NCBI GenBank assembly: GCA_019925795.1
Contig: CM034314.1
Coordinates: 94,483,264 to 94,547,263, forward strand
DNA from: Dendrobium chrysotoxum
Lineage: Eukaryota; Streptophyta; Magnoliopsida; Asparagales; Orchidaceae
Length of the DNA stretch: 64,000 nt
Reading direction: 5' to 3'
Of this stretch, positions 44,901 to 58,100 are shown in pieces (within the stretch, counting starts at the first letter, position 1; the number at the start of each line of letters is the position of its first letter). The notes beneath the pieces were generated by a model that was given only the letters and a program-made list of their open reading frames with translations, searched no databases and was not told where the DNA came from. The translations under genes and the position numbers were made by a program.

Positions 44901-47900
44901 TTTCTAATGTTCTATCAACTAAAAAAAATCTCGTAAATGACGCCAATTGAGAACGAAAGAGTTTCCCAAGTGTTTAGATAAATGCTTAGGAAAGGAGACC
45001 CACTTGGGAGTTCATTAATTTTAGAGAATTTTGAGTTAAGCTATTAATAAGAATAACCAAGTAAATAAGTAATACAAAAACTCACAAAAATTTAAGTGGT
45101 TTAGTCATTTTACTTACATCCACTATATAAGGCCAGGAATTCCTCTCTTGCTATCTTTGAGTAGAGTTTATGAGAGGAGTAGAATACAAGTGGTCTAAGA
45201 AGTATCCAGAAGAATATTACTGGATGAAATTAGTTCTAGCGATTCATTAAAATCGCCATTTATAGTTTACACTAGGAGACACTACAAGTGTTACACATGG
45301 ATGTGAATTGAATTGTTTAATTTCATTGGTGAATGGAGTTCTGTTTTCAAATGGTCTCTTTGAGTGGAATGATTGAGGGTTCGTTTGGGACAGTTTTCAT
45401 ACTGTTTTACTTTTCATACTGTAACCACAGCTTCATTTGACTATTATTTTCTTGCTTCTTTCTCATTGCTTTCTTGAAATTTTTGTGCTGGGAAGCTTTT
45501 TTTTATAACCAAAGTTGCTAATGTATGGTAGGCTATAAGAAAGTAGTTCTATTTTTAAAAAAAGAATATATTTATTATATTTATAGTAGTTTATTTTCAC
45601 ATAACAACTAAACAAATATCTTTACAAAATGTTGTAGTCGTCCTAAGTAGATCCCATGTCACACCTTGCCACCAGGCCTGGAAGAAAATCACAAGAATCT
45701 AATGGTAGGGTGTGAGCTAAACAAAATTTACAAAAAAAATCAAAATTAGTGGAGATATATGACTTCAACAACTTGTATCCATCAATAAATCATCATACCA
45801 TCTAAACCTAAATATATACTAAATTTCCACCAAGTATAAATGAAGTTCCACTAGACAATAAAATCAATTTAAATAACTCTAATCTTAAATACCTATCAAA
45901 GATGAACCTCATGCATAGACCTAAATGTTCCACCAGAAGCAACCCAACTAGCAACCTGAGATCATGAAGTAATATGTATGAGTTTGCAATAAATAAACTC
46001 AGTAGGTAAAACCCAATGTGGGCTCCGAAAATTCGGCCCCGGCCTCCGCCCGACTTTGTGCTTTCTTCGGGGGGAGTTTTAACGGAATTAGGTTCCGGGG
46101 TAAATTTTGAAAGACAAATGGGTTTGTAGATTAGACACTACCCAGAGATTTCGCCCTCATTTTGCGAGGACTTTATGATCTGAGTTCTGGTTTCCTATAG
46201 GCGCAAGCCCCTATAGTTAATTACCTCTCCCGATCATGAGAGAGAACTTTCGATTAAGGCTAGTCGTCAATCAGATGCGTAGAGATACGTGGATCTGACA
46301 TATAGTAGCAGCATGAGTTGGGAATTTGAAAATTGGGAGATTTAGTATTTAAAATTGGAAACTTCACCATCTCACACTTAAAGCGGATGGTGGGGGAATG
46401 GATGATAGACCCGATCAAGATCCCATGGTTCCGTCATCCTGGGCCATCGTGGTCCCTGGTCTACTTAGTCAGAGGAGGTAGTCGACCCAACCTGACAGAA
46501 GGATCCTTGTCGGCAGCCATGGGTTGCTTCGTCCAAGGGTACCTCGTAGACCTGGGGTGAGTATTTGTCTAAGGGGACAAATTTGAATCCACCTTAGCTA
46601 ACAGAGGGCTTTGTGCCCTATCGATCATATCCTATTGATTCATATCTCAAGGATTTGATGCCATTGGGGAGTATACGGGGTCTGGCCATAACCATAATAT
46701 AATGGTGCCATTTGGCGGCGACCACCTGGTTCAGAGGGCCCCGAGTCATAACCGTTTATCCTGCAGTGCCATTTGGCGGCGAAACTGTCGGTTAGAGGAC
46801 TCGTACCACGTCCTTACTGGTAGGAGATTGTTTGAGAATGGATCCTAGTGATATTTTCGACCAGGCATCAACTCTTTGTGAGCTGAAGTAATTTTCAGAT
46901 TTGTCCACCTCGGCAAACTATTGCGGAGGGTGGATGGATTTTACTTTGAGTGATTTGATGGATGAGTTTCAATTTTTAAATATTTTGGATTTTTGGGATT
47001 TTGAAGATTTGTGTATTTGGGTGGTATTTGAAATGATCTGTGTGGACCCCTCCGGTTGAGATTTACATTCAACACGGCCATCATCGGGGTATATGAGATC
47101 ATTTATATTTTATTGATTGGACCCTGTCAACTCTATCTACTAGTCGATAGAGGATCGGATTTCATAGACTTTGGACATTTGTTAGTGAATTCTCTTGATT
47201 ATAGGTCTTGAAGGCCTAATATGAACTGTAAAATAAATATTCTGGTCGATCTCGCGACCACATATTTATTTAATGGTTCGAGCCGTGTCGACTCCTATCT
47301 AACCGTATAGGAGTATCGGGCTCGAACTGAAATTCACTTATTGACCTGCGCAGCATCCCTAGACGTCACGTGTGTACCAATGACACGCTCGCCGGGGCCC
47401 ATACGGGTTTACAGTACATCCCCTTATGTGTACCTAAGTGTATACATGTTATAGTGCACGTGCGGGGGTACTTTTAGAATATTTGTGAACGCCTTCTGTC
47501 CGCTTGCATGAATGTTGCGGATCCGGTGGCGTTTTATTACGGGTTGCTCGTTGCTTTGTACAAGTAGATTATCGTGCACTGGTTGTTTACTGCAGGAGAA
47601 CTGTAGTGCACTGACGAATCTCCTGCTTTGACTGGTAGATGTTTGTTTAGGCTGTATTTTCTTGCATTCTGCTTATGGATGATATTTAGTGTGTATGTCG
47701 GGTTTTCTACAAGGGATCGTAGACACTTGCACTTGTTGCATATCCTCTGACGTTTACTTGTAGATAACATGTAGCATGCATATGGGTCTCTTTCAATGGC
47801 CCTTAGACATTTACCTTTGTCCGTAGGAATTTGTATTTTGTCAAGTATCACCTGCTCCTATCTGTAGAAGCTCGATATATTTGCTTGATGTTAGGTGATG

Positions 47901-50900
47901 GTTGACTATAAGGGCATCGTAATATTCGTCGCCTTTTACTGCATTCTTTATGCATTTTGTCGTGGTCTTTGGCCTACGGAATACACCCTCCACTGCTGCA
48001 GGTAGATGTATTCATTCATAGACTAGAGTTGACTACAGGATACTGCATTTACTGGAGTCTTTATGTATCTACCCATAGGTGACATATTGAACCTATGCCT
48101 ATATTCGTAGAGAGACCGTATGTATTGCAGATCTTTTAGTGCTAACCACGAGCATCTACATTGGTTGTAGTCATCTGTCAATTTATTCATGAACATTTCG
48201 TATGTATAACAGGTCTCATACAACAGTTCATAGGAACTTGTATACTCATATTCCTTCATTACATTTGTTGTAGTCTGCAGTACTTTCGCTGTTATCCATG
48301 GATAATCTTCTAGTGAACTGTGGCATTTACACAATAAATCTCTCTTTCTATTCATAATTATTGGCATTGATTGTAGAGGTGTTGTAATATTCATCACCTC
48401 CTGTTATAACATCATGTGGGTGATTTATATATGTTGTTGATATATCACCTTTGCTTTCAGATGATATCTCATATGCATATCTGCGCTCGTAGAAGATAGA
48501 CTATCCTTATAATATGTTTGTTGTTGCTGGTTGTAGGGGCTTCTGTATTTACTTGCTTGACTTGTGCGAATGCTACACATCAGTTGCAGACGTTTGCTAG
48601 AAAAACACGTGCGTGTCTTTCAGTACTTGTGGCAGCTATCACTTGTATCTACAAAACACCTGATGTCAGTTGTAGGGTATTTCAACATTCTTTTGCTTGA
48701 CTGGTGCAAATCCCATACATCAGAATCAAGTGACGTTGGTTGCATTTTGCTTTGATCATTTGAATATGCCTTTCATCAACAATTCGTCATGTGCTAAATC
48801 CTTTTGTTGATTGTTAGTGTCGACGTGGGTCACCTACCACTTCCTGTACATCCATTAGTATTTTCTCGGATGCATCTGTAGGAGATGTTGTTTCTTGCAC
48901 ATAAGTTTATACTCAACTGTAAGCTCCTCATATATGTCGATTGTTGTCATATTCATTTCACATCCTCATAGTCTTCACAATCCTCTCGAGCTGCCAAATT
49001 GTACTAGATTTTGTTGAAGGAATGAGTTTAGCATATCAACTTGTAGGTTCTTTGTGATTTGCTTATTTTTGTAGTATTGCTGATCGTATGAGTGTCCTAA
49101 TATTCATTACATATTGCGCTGAATATGTTGGCAAGAGATCTTGTTGTTTATGAGCAGATTGTATTTGCAAGTTCTTCATCATCTCTAAGAGTGGCCCTAC
49201 TCACTAGGAGCTTGTTTCATTAACACCATTAAGCTCCTTTACATGAACTTATGGACCCACTGACGTAGACACTTCGGGTAGACATTACGAGCATCATGTT
49301 ACTCATGTGTTGATTGAAGGTTCTTTGTAGTAGCAATAAACATATTGTCATACTGCAAATCCTCTTGTTCATGAGTTCTACACATGTTCATTCACATCTT
49401 GATTGAAATGACAACTTCTTAACATTTCATTGATAGTATTATGTTATTGTGAAAATGAAATTCTTCACTACTCGTTTGTTTCAATTATATTCAAACTCAA
49501 GTTGAGTTCAAGCTTGAATTAAGCTCAAGTTCATGTCCAAAATGGATCTTTCTCATTCGCTCAAGTCCCATGTGTCCTTGCAAGCTCAAGTTCCACTTGA
49601 TGTTGTATAGTTTGAGTTCAATGTCATTTGTTCAATATTCACTTGAGTTCATTTCAATTAGACTTAAATATCATTTGCTTTGAGTTCAAATATAAGCTCA
49701 AGTCTTTTTGTCATTTGGTCCAAGTCGAGTTCATAAGTCCCTTGTTGTTCAAAAGTTCAAGTCTTCTGCTCACTTAAAATTTCGGCAGCCTCCCGGCGTC
49801 TCCCCCGTTTAGGGGAAAAACCAAGAGGCTGCCTTCCCCTCCACGGGACGTGCGCGCTTCAGGTAGATGTCCGTAGACACCGCGGCGGCATTTTTTTCTT
49901 CAATCCCCACCCGCTACATGAGCGTTTAGGGGTCTCGGGCACCTGTTGCAAAGAATACAGAGATTTCCCCACGTATGGGTACTTAATTTTGTTCCCCTTC
50001 ACGCTACATGAGCGGTCCGGGGATTACCCGTCTCGTCGCAGGCGCCGTACCGATTTCCCGCCCTACTACGCTACGTGAGCGCGTAGGGGGTTTGCCGGTC
50101 CGTCGCAAGCGTCGAGGGCGGGGTTTAAGGCGATTGCCCGCCTCGTCGTAGGCGTCGCGCTAGCTTCCCTCCCTACTACGCTACGTGAGCGCGTAGGGGG
50201 TTCACCAGCTCGCCGCTAACGACGAGAACGAGAATCTAAGTTTAGGAATCATACCTTTGCAAGCGTCGGTCCGGCGGTGGAGGCTTGTGGCACAAGGCAA
50301 GAGAGGAGAGCATTTTTTTTTATTTTTATTTTCTCTTCTATATATTAATTATAATTAATTATAATTAATATTAATTAATTATAATTAATTAACAAATTAT
50401 TACTATTTTTTAATTAATTATTTTAATTATAATTAATTAAGATAATTAATTAAAGTTTATTAGAATTAATTAAAATCATTAGTTATAATTAATTTATCAT
50501 TAATTATAACTGATTGATATTAATTAATTTTAATAAATTATAATTAATTAATAATAATTACATTTTATAAATTATTTTTTAATTAAAATTAATTAATTTA
50601 ATTATAATTATTTAATTAAAATCAATTATAATTAATTATAAAAATGATTAATTAAAAATAATAATCATAACTAATTATAATTAAATAAAATAATTATAAT
50701 TAAATATAATTATTTTATTTATATAATTATTATATCCCTCGGTTCGGCGGGTTTACTGGATTTGGTCAAAGCAGCTCGCGAAATGGAGAAAGTTACCTTC
50801 TGAGCAAGTGAGCTTCCGTTCTCACTTCCGATCAAACAGGAGGGAGCGTCGTCGAGTAGGCGAAGTCGGGCAGCAAGGAAGGAACCGAAGAGGCGCTTTA

Positions 50901-51182
50901 AAGGAAGAAAGTTACCCTCACAGCGATCGAGCTCCCTTCGTCGTTTCTGATCAAAATGTCGTTACTTCTGATTCACAGGAAGGGAAAGTCGTGGAAGGGG
51001 CCAAGTCGAACAGCAACTGGGAGCCGGAGAAGCGACTCGTGCTACCTCACAACGAGCGAGCTTTCGTCGCTACTTCTGATCTGACTGGAAGGAACGTCTT
51101 CGGAGGAGGCGAAGTCGAGCCGCACGAAGGAATCGGAGAAGGTAAAGATGCCGGTTAGGGCTTCAGAAGAAGTGGAGGTTAG

Positions 51183-51213
<31 letters not shown>

Positions 51214-54200
51214 AGGCCGATAGTTTGCGAACAGGGAAGGGGCCGAGGGAGGAAGAGGAGTCGGACTTGCGGTAGGGATCGGGAGTGTCGTGCGTGTGGG
51301 AGGAGGAAGTAGCGGAGTGAGGCTGAAAGCCTCATTTCCTTCGGCTATTTAACGACGCAAGGAGGTCGTGGGGGGAAAGCGACGTCGTCGTGCGTAGGTA
51401 TGGCGAAGACGTGCGAACGACGTGCGGAGTTCAGCGGGCAGGTATGCTGTACACCTCTTTTTTTTTTTTTTAGGTGTGTAGGTCAACACCCAACTAAGTA
51501 AAACATAAACGGCAAGGCATGGGGCATAAATATGAGCAAAGAGAAGAACATAAGTGAAAAATAAACACTGAAATATAGTAACTGTAAATAATGTATAAGA
51601 TAAGAGATTTTGAATATACATACTTCATCTATTAAAGCTTCTTATATAACAGAACTTATGAAGAATTATTTGTGCCAACTATTAATCATCACATACAAAT
51701 GCAAACATATTCATTTACAAGCATTTAATATTTATACATCCATAAATGACTCATTAGTCATTTATTATTTTTCTCTTTATATCAATATATACAAATATTC
51801 ATAGTTGGTAGTCATTTATTATTTTTTTCTTTATACCAATATATACATATATTCATAGTTGGTTTATTGTAATACCTTGCCGGAAAAGGTAGATACCAAT
51901 CCCAAGAAATCCAATAATTTTCTATAGAGTCGTCCCTCTGAGGATCCGTCAATCTGGCTAGCTAATATCTAAAAGGGTTAAATACCGACCTTATATTTAT
52001 CATACATACAAGCATATCTTATATGCATATCATGTTGCAGTAATAATTCTTGATAAATGTTATAACACAATTAAGCTCAGTTATATATATATATGCATAC
52101 ATAATTCATAATCTGTGTGAGCAATTGATATTCATAATGACTAGAAGGAAATATACGAACTCTTTAAGTATTATGTATCAATAAACATGACAACACTTGT
52201 GATGCCCCAAAATCTAAATTGGAAGAATTATTTTCTTAATAAACAATAACCAGAGCTATCTAATTTTATTTATCAGAAATAAACAACAAAAATAATTCTA
52301 GAATTCAAACCATCTATATATACATCTGTATTCATTTTTTAAAAATTTATATACACTACTCAGGATCTATACAATCATATCATAACTAATCTGTCATGGG
52401 TACAAAAGAATAACTAAAATAAAAAGAAACAAAACCTGAAGAATTCTGACCAACCTCACACTCTTGATTCTCTGCCCTAACATGAAAATCATTTAACCAC
52501 ATATAATGAGCTAAGAAGTCCAGTAAGTCACCAAAACATATCACTGGATTCAAAGCATAGTAAATGAGCAATATACATGTTAGGGATCAAATCATAGCAG
52601 TAGCATTTATATGATCATTGAATCGGTGCAGAAACAATAAAATTCACATACAATAATAGTATAATTTATAAACAGTAAAACACTACAGTACGGATGCCAG
52701 TAAAACAATAAATAGGTACGAGTGTCAAATCTATAAAGCAATCGTCGTATCCGTAATATTAATCAGTATAGAAATCGGATAAAGCATCAAATCAAAACAT
52801 CAGTAAAAATTGTTGAAATCAAATTAATGTAGAAAAAATCATATAAGAATGTACACATGCTATATAGTTATTTTATATCAGTATTAAATTAATATCTTAA
52901 TTACATGCTCAATATATCATGTATATCACATGCTCAATAAATATATCATATTTTTTGTATCAATAAATCAGTAATAGTGTTAATAATAAATCCATACAGT
53001 AATATGAACAATTCTTCAATAAAATTCATTTCAGTAGTCACACTAAACAAGTAAAAATTCTAGCTATCACGGTATTTTTCAGTATTATATCAATGTCAAT
53101 AAACTATTAGCTCAGTAAATAGAGTCATTACTCTTTGCCCGTTGGCATAGTAATCATCTCCTTATAACTCCCAATCAGTGTATCACGTGAATCAGTAGAG
53201 GATAACACTAAACCACAATATTTAAAAGAAAGCCCGTCGGCCCACTATCCTGTACATGTCAATCAATCTCTAACTAACGGGTCAACTAGTCTTTACTTAT
53301 TTTTTACACACATTATTATAACAGTACTATAACAGTAATAACGACCAACTATTATCCAATCAATATCCACATTCATTTTCAATGCATTGCAATAAATAAA
53401 ACATAATTGAGCTTAATTCAGAAAGTGCCAAAATGTCCAAACAGTAGACAACAAAAATCATATTGAGCAAAAATTCATATTTTCAGAATTTAATCAAATT
53501 ATCAAATATTGCATAAAATAATATTTTGAAGCTTTAGTTGCATAAAATACTTAGCAAAAATCACTATTTTTAGACGTTAAAATAAATTTCTAAGTAGACC
53601 AAAATTGTTGTATTTTGAAAATAACTTGGCGAAAAATCTCAAATAAATACTCAAAACGTTTATAATCTCAATTTTTATAATATATAAAAGTTACGTGGTG
53701 AAAGTTTTACCAATATAAAATTATTCTCGTTTTTTTGTTACGAAAACACAAATTTGATCAGAAAAATATCAAAAACACAAAATTTTTGAAATAAAAAATA
53801 ATGTAAAGGTTCCTTACAGCGAGACGAGTAAATCTCCCAACTGGCTCGACAGACGAAAATCGCTCCGCGACCTCCAAATCTTAATTTCTCTTTTCTCTCT
53901 CCTCACTTTATTCTCTTATTTTCTCATTTTTTCCTCAGTATTTCTGTTTCATCCGAATGCTAAGGGAAAATGCATTTTAAACTGTTTTAGAGATTCTTTA
54001 GTGACTTAGGATATTTTTATTAAAATAATAATATAATATAATTAATTTAATCAACTTTTTTCAGTATAAAATTCATAGAAATCTTTCTGGGGCCTCAAAA
54101 ATTATAAAAAAATATCCATAAAATAAATCATTTTATTTAGAAAATATTGATTAAATCGATTTGCAAAACGGATACATGAAAGTCTCTAAATTACCTCTTG

Positions 54201-55138
54201 TACCAGTGGGTGTCAATTTCTTAAGGATTTTCACCAGTACCCAAAAATTGTGAAAAAATTTGTGTAATTAAAATTCTACAATATCAATGCTATGCGAAGA
54301 CGATTTATGATTTGGACTTATAATGACTTAAAAAAAAAATTATTAACTTGGGTAAAAATATGGGTTATTACAACACTAACTATCATATTATGTCAAAATG
54401 ATAACTTAAAATACGGTAAATAAATTAGCACATTCTATCATGTATTATTAACATATTATAAGTAACAATGGATGAACCTCTAACAAGGAAGGATACGTTT
54501 ATTCCTTACTCAGTAAAAAGTCACCTATCAATTAGAGGCCATAAACAGTTGAAATTTCCAATCAAGATGAGGCTCCTCCTACTCCAACACACAATACTCC
54601 ACAAATCCTAAATTCACAGGAGTCTAGATCACTCATATATTTAATATTTCACACATTAAAACAAATAATGTAACAACCACTCAAACATCTTTTTGAAATA
54701 AAGGATTCTACCATATACCCTAAGTTATTATTCATAATAATCTCAAATTTAAATGCTTGATTTAAAACCTTTCATATAAATATCTTTCATCATGACCAAA
54801 AAAAAAAAACTCTTAAAAATCAATTCTTGTAAAGATTTGTTTAAATGTTAACTCTAATATATATATATATATGTAACCAATTCCTCAATATGTAAAATAA
54901 CTTCTCCTAGATCATAAAAATTTGATTTCCCTAATATAAACTATTGCTAATGCAGTTGTAGACTTGAATTTAAATAATATAACTATAATCATTACTATAT
55001 GCCAAGTTCATATCGGCTATAGATTTGAATGCTAAACTTGATAAGTTAATATTAAACCTATAAGATTTTAATGAATATAAGAACAAAGAAAACATAGATT
55101 CAAATACTCTAAATCTCTAAATTTTATCTCATAAGTAA

Positions 55139-55180
<42 letters not shown>

Positions 55181-58100
55181 CCTCTAAAAATTATACTTAA
55201 TTATATAAATAACAAACATATATTTGCCTTGAAGAAATTGTAATGCACAATTCAAATTTAAGGTGTTTGAGTTTACCTAAATCAAATGGGTGAAGAAGAA
55301 AAAGAATGAGTTATCATCGCTTCTCCCCCTTTTCTTTCACGCGGCCTCCTCCCCAATCGGTTTGCTGGGTAGCCGAATCCACCAATCGACAAAGCTACCA
55401 AATCGTGAAGCTTGCGAGCATGGCCACTCCTCTCTCTCGTGCTTAATACATTGCATTGCACTAGAGGTTTACACCAAACTTCAACTCTTCGATTTCCTGC
55501 TCATCGATTGGATTGCGATCTCGCCCCCCTCTCTTTCTCGTCGCAACCGTCTCTCTCCCTCTTTGCTGCCCTAAGTCTGATTTCTATCTTAAAGGCATGA
55601 AATTGCCTTAATAGAATTTTAGACGACGTGAACCGGTTTAGCTAACCCGATTCGGTTCAACTCTGCTGATTTCAAGTTATTACACCCTAAGTCATGGATT
55701 TGTACAATTTCCTTGTATTGAATGTTGATTGGTAATGAGTCACCTAAATAAGTTTGAATAACTAATGATATATCCAATGGATATGAATACTTAAAGAAAA
55801 TTTGTGTATGATGCAGTAGACCATGGTTGGATGTTTCTCCAAGATGTTGACTACTTTATCATTCCCATTATTAGAAGAAGGACATATTGATGTTGATGTT
55901 GTTATCACCCATTTCTTCTAACTCTCTTAAAAAAAAATCTCATAAATGATGTCATGTGTTGACGATCAAATTTCCCAACGTTCGGATGAATGCTTAGAAA
56001 AGGAGATTGAATTAGGATTTCATAAATTTTAGGGAATTTTGAGTTGAGCTATTAAAAAGAATGACCAAGTACAACAACAACAACAACAACATCAAGCCTT
56101 TATCCCACTACGTGGGGTCAACTACATGAATCATTTTTCTCCATTGTGTGCTATTAAAAGTCAAATTCTTGTTTAAATCTAATAAAGAAAGATCATTTCT
56201 AATATTTTCTAACCAAGTCTTTTTAGGTCTACCTCTACCTTTCTTAACATAAGTCAAATCTAATACCTTTACTTTCCTAACCGGGTCATCGGGAGGCCGC
56301 CGTTTTATGTGAATAATCAAGTAATACACACAAACAAAAAATTAAGCTGTTGATCGAGTCTTCCAGCATCCACTATGCGAGGCTAGAAGTTTCTCTCTTG
56401 TTAGCTTTGAGAAGAGTTTACAAGAAAAGTACAATAAAAGTGATCTAAAAAATATAGCAAAGAATATGACTAGAAGAAATCAATCCTAGTGATTCCCACA
56501 AGCCAGACATTTATTATTCTTATTAGTTAATATTGTAGGTGTTATATTGAATCGTTTGCTTCTATTGATGAATGGACATTATGCTTTCAAATGGACCTTG
56601 GGTGAAACGACTGAATCTTGGATTTGAATAGTTGCCATGTATTGAATATTGATTGGTTTATGGTTCACTTAAGTAAATTTGATTGACTAATGATGTACCA
56701 AATGGATAAGAAGAATCTACGGGAATGTGTATGTGGTCGAATGAAATTCATCTCAATTGATAAGTTTGTAATATTAGCGTGTTTGGACAACTCGGTTGAC
56801 ACTTGAATGGTTAAGATTTGATCATCAATAATGAATTTGGATTTGATTTACAATAGCCGCCTCACTTAAGGCATACATCACAACCTCGCTTGCATCTGCC
56901 TCTTTTAATTCATTCGCCATAACCTCCTTTGCATCGCAATAACTCCTTTTAAGATTTGCATTGTTACCTTGCTTGGATTTTAGTCATCTCATTCCAAACT
57001 TGTGTCATAGTCTCCATTGCGCCGTGAACATCTCCTTCAAGACTTACTCCACAATATAGCTTGTATTGTTGTTGTCGTTACTACTGGACATGTGTGCAAA
57101 ATTGCTTGCACTACAATCATCTCCTAAACTTGCGTTGCATCTTCGCTTGCTTTATAGCCATCTCCTCGCTTGCTTTATAGCCATCTCCTCGAAGACATGC
57201 ATCGTAATCTCTCTTGTGCCACAACTATCCACTTCAAGACCTATGGTGCAACCTCGCTTATGCTATAGCGAGATCTCTTTCCAAACTTGTATTGCAACTT
57301 GTCTTGCATCAATGTCAAATAATTAATAGTTAAATTAATATCACAAAAAAATAAATATATATATTTTAATAAATATATCATTGCTTTTATTGTGTATGAC
57401 TTTTTATCTTATGTTGTGGGTTTTGTATTCAAAATGTGAATTTACATAGGGTTTGTTTGGTTGGAGGTGTTTTGGGTTTATTGCATTCTAAATATAAGGG
57501 TTTTAAGTTTATTAGTGTTTAGTTAACTGTAAACAAAATTCAAGTTATGTTTTGAGGGGCAGTGAATACATCCCATGGTTGCTTTTTTGTGTGTTTGAAT
57601 TTTTCCCAATTCGAATGAATTTCAAATAAACTGTAGAATAGTCATGAAGTTTGCACGAAAACCCTTGCCCCCATTATGTTGTAGCCTCGGTCATGACTCC
57701 TTCCTTCTTTGCCTTGACCTTGTCATCATTTGGGATTCCAACAAGCTCCATCCCAGCCAGCAAACGCCGCCAATCTCAGCGAGCTCCATTGTGATTTCAG
57801 ATAAACTTATGAAAGTGGTTCCAATAACTCCAAATACACCATACTTACCTGAATTTGAAATTCTTGCAATCAAATAGCCCCTTGGTCTGTTTAACATGAG
57901 TCTTGACTGATGGTATCATAGAAATAGAGACCAGGCCAATGTGGGGTTTGGGTCCCCCTATGCCCCTATTTTAGATTTGCCCCTAATATTGACGCTCCGC
58001 ACATTTATCTGTTTGATTGCTTATATGTATGATATTAAAAAAGTTGTGACAATCAAAAGCAATACTCACTCCAACTTGATTTCCCAAAATGGTTCAGTAA

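Larger units (their letters stand above)
46017..51488 (+). mobile_element. Giant-LTR family, copy C (5.47 kb, probable solo LTR)
   Basis: Begins TGTGGGCTCCG, ends TAGGTCAACA, and is flanked by the perfect 5-bp duplication CCCAA (46012-46016 and 51489-51493). The 5' part aligns with copies A and B; the 3' 300 bp, including the poly-T run, aligns with B. Unique to C are a hairpin array (about 49780-50240), a nearly pure A/T block (50335-50735) and a GC-rich block (50750-51440). No retroviral-type protein domain is visible, and no second copy of the 5' part lies at the 3' side, so it is better read as one very long LTR than as a full element. A LARD-type element is the alternative. Confidence 0.75.
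45648..55685 (+). mobile_element. Gypsy-like LTR (family E) carrying two nested LTR insertions
   Basis: The insertion is bounded by the direct repeat CCTAAG (45642-45647 and 55686-55691). Near the left end TGTCACACCTTGCCACC (45657) and at the right end TTCAAGTTATTACA (to 55684) resemble gypsy LTR termini. Removing the nested C (46017-51488) and F (52198-54372) elements leaves about 2.4 kb. The exact 5' terminus is uncertain. Confidence 0.5.
44835..56750. repeat. Tandem duplication R1/R2 of about 0.65-0.7 kb, both units interrupted
   Basis: R1 is 44835-45376 plus 55692-55854; R2 is 55855-56750. Shared words in order include ATCATTCCCATTA, AAATGCTTAG (R1) / GAATGCTTAG (R2), AGAATTTTGAGTT / GGAATTTTGAGTT, GCATCCACTATGCGAGGC / ACATCCACTATATAAGGC and GTATTGAAT-TTGATTGGT. 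R1 is split by a 10.3-kb insertion and R2 by the LINE end at 56072-56315. Each unit shows the empty site of the other. Confidence 0.7.

Noticed and set aside
50808..51335. 116- and 97-codon frames in a GC-rich block
   Set aside because: They overlap on opposite strands within LTR copy C, show no known domain and include a CT-repeat. More likely promoter/leader sequence of the LTR than a gene, though a small protein cannot be excluded.
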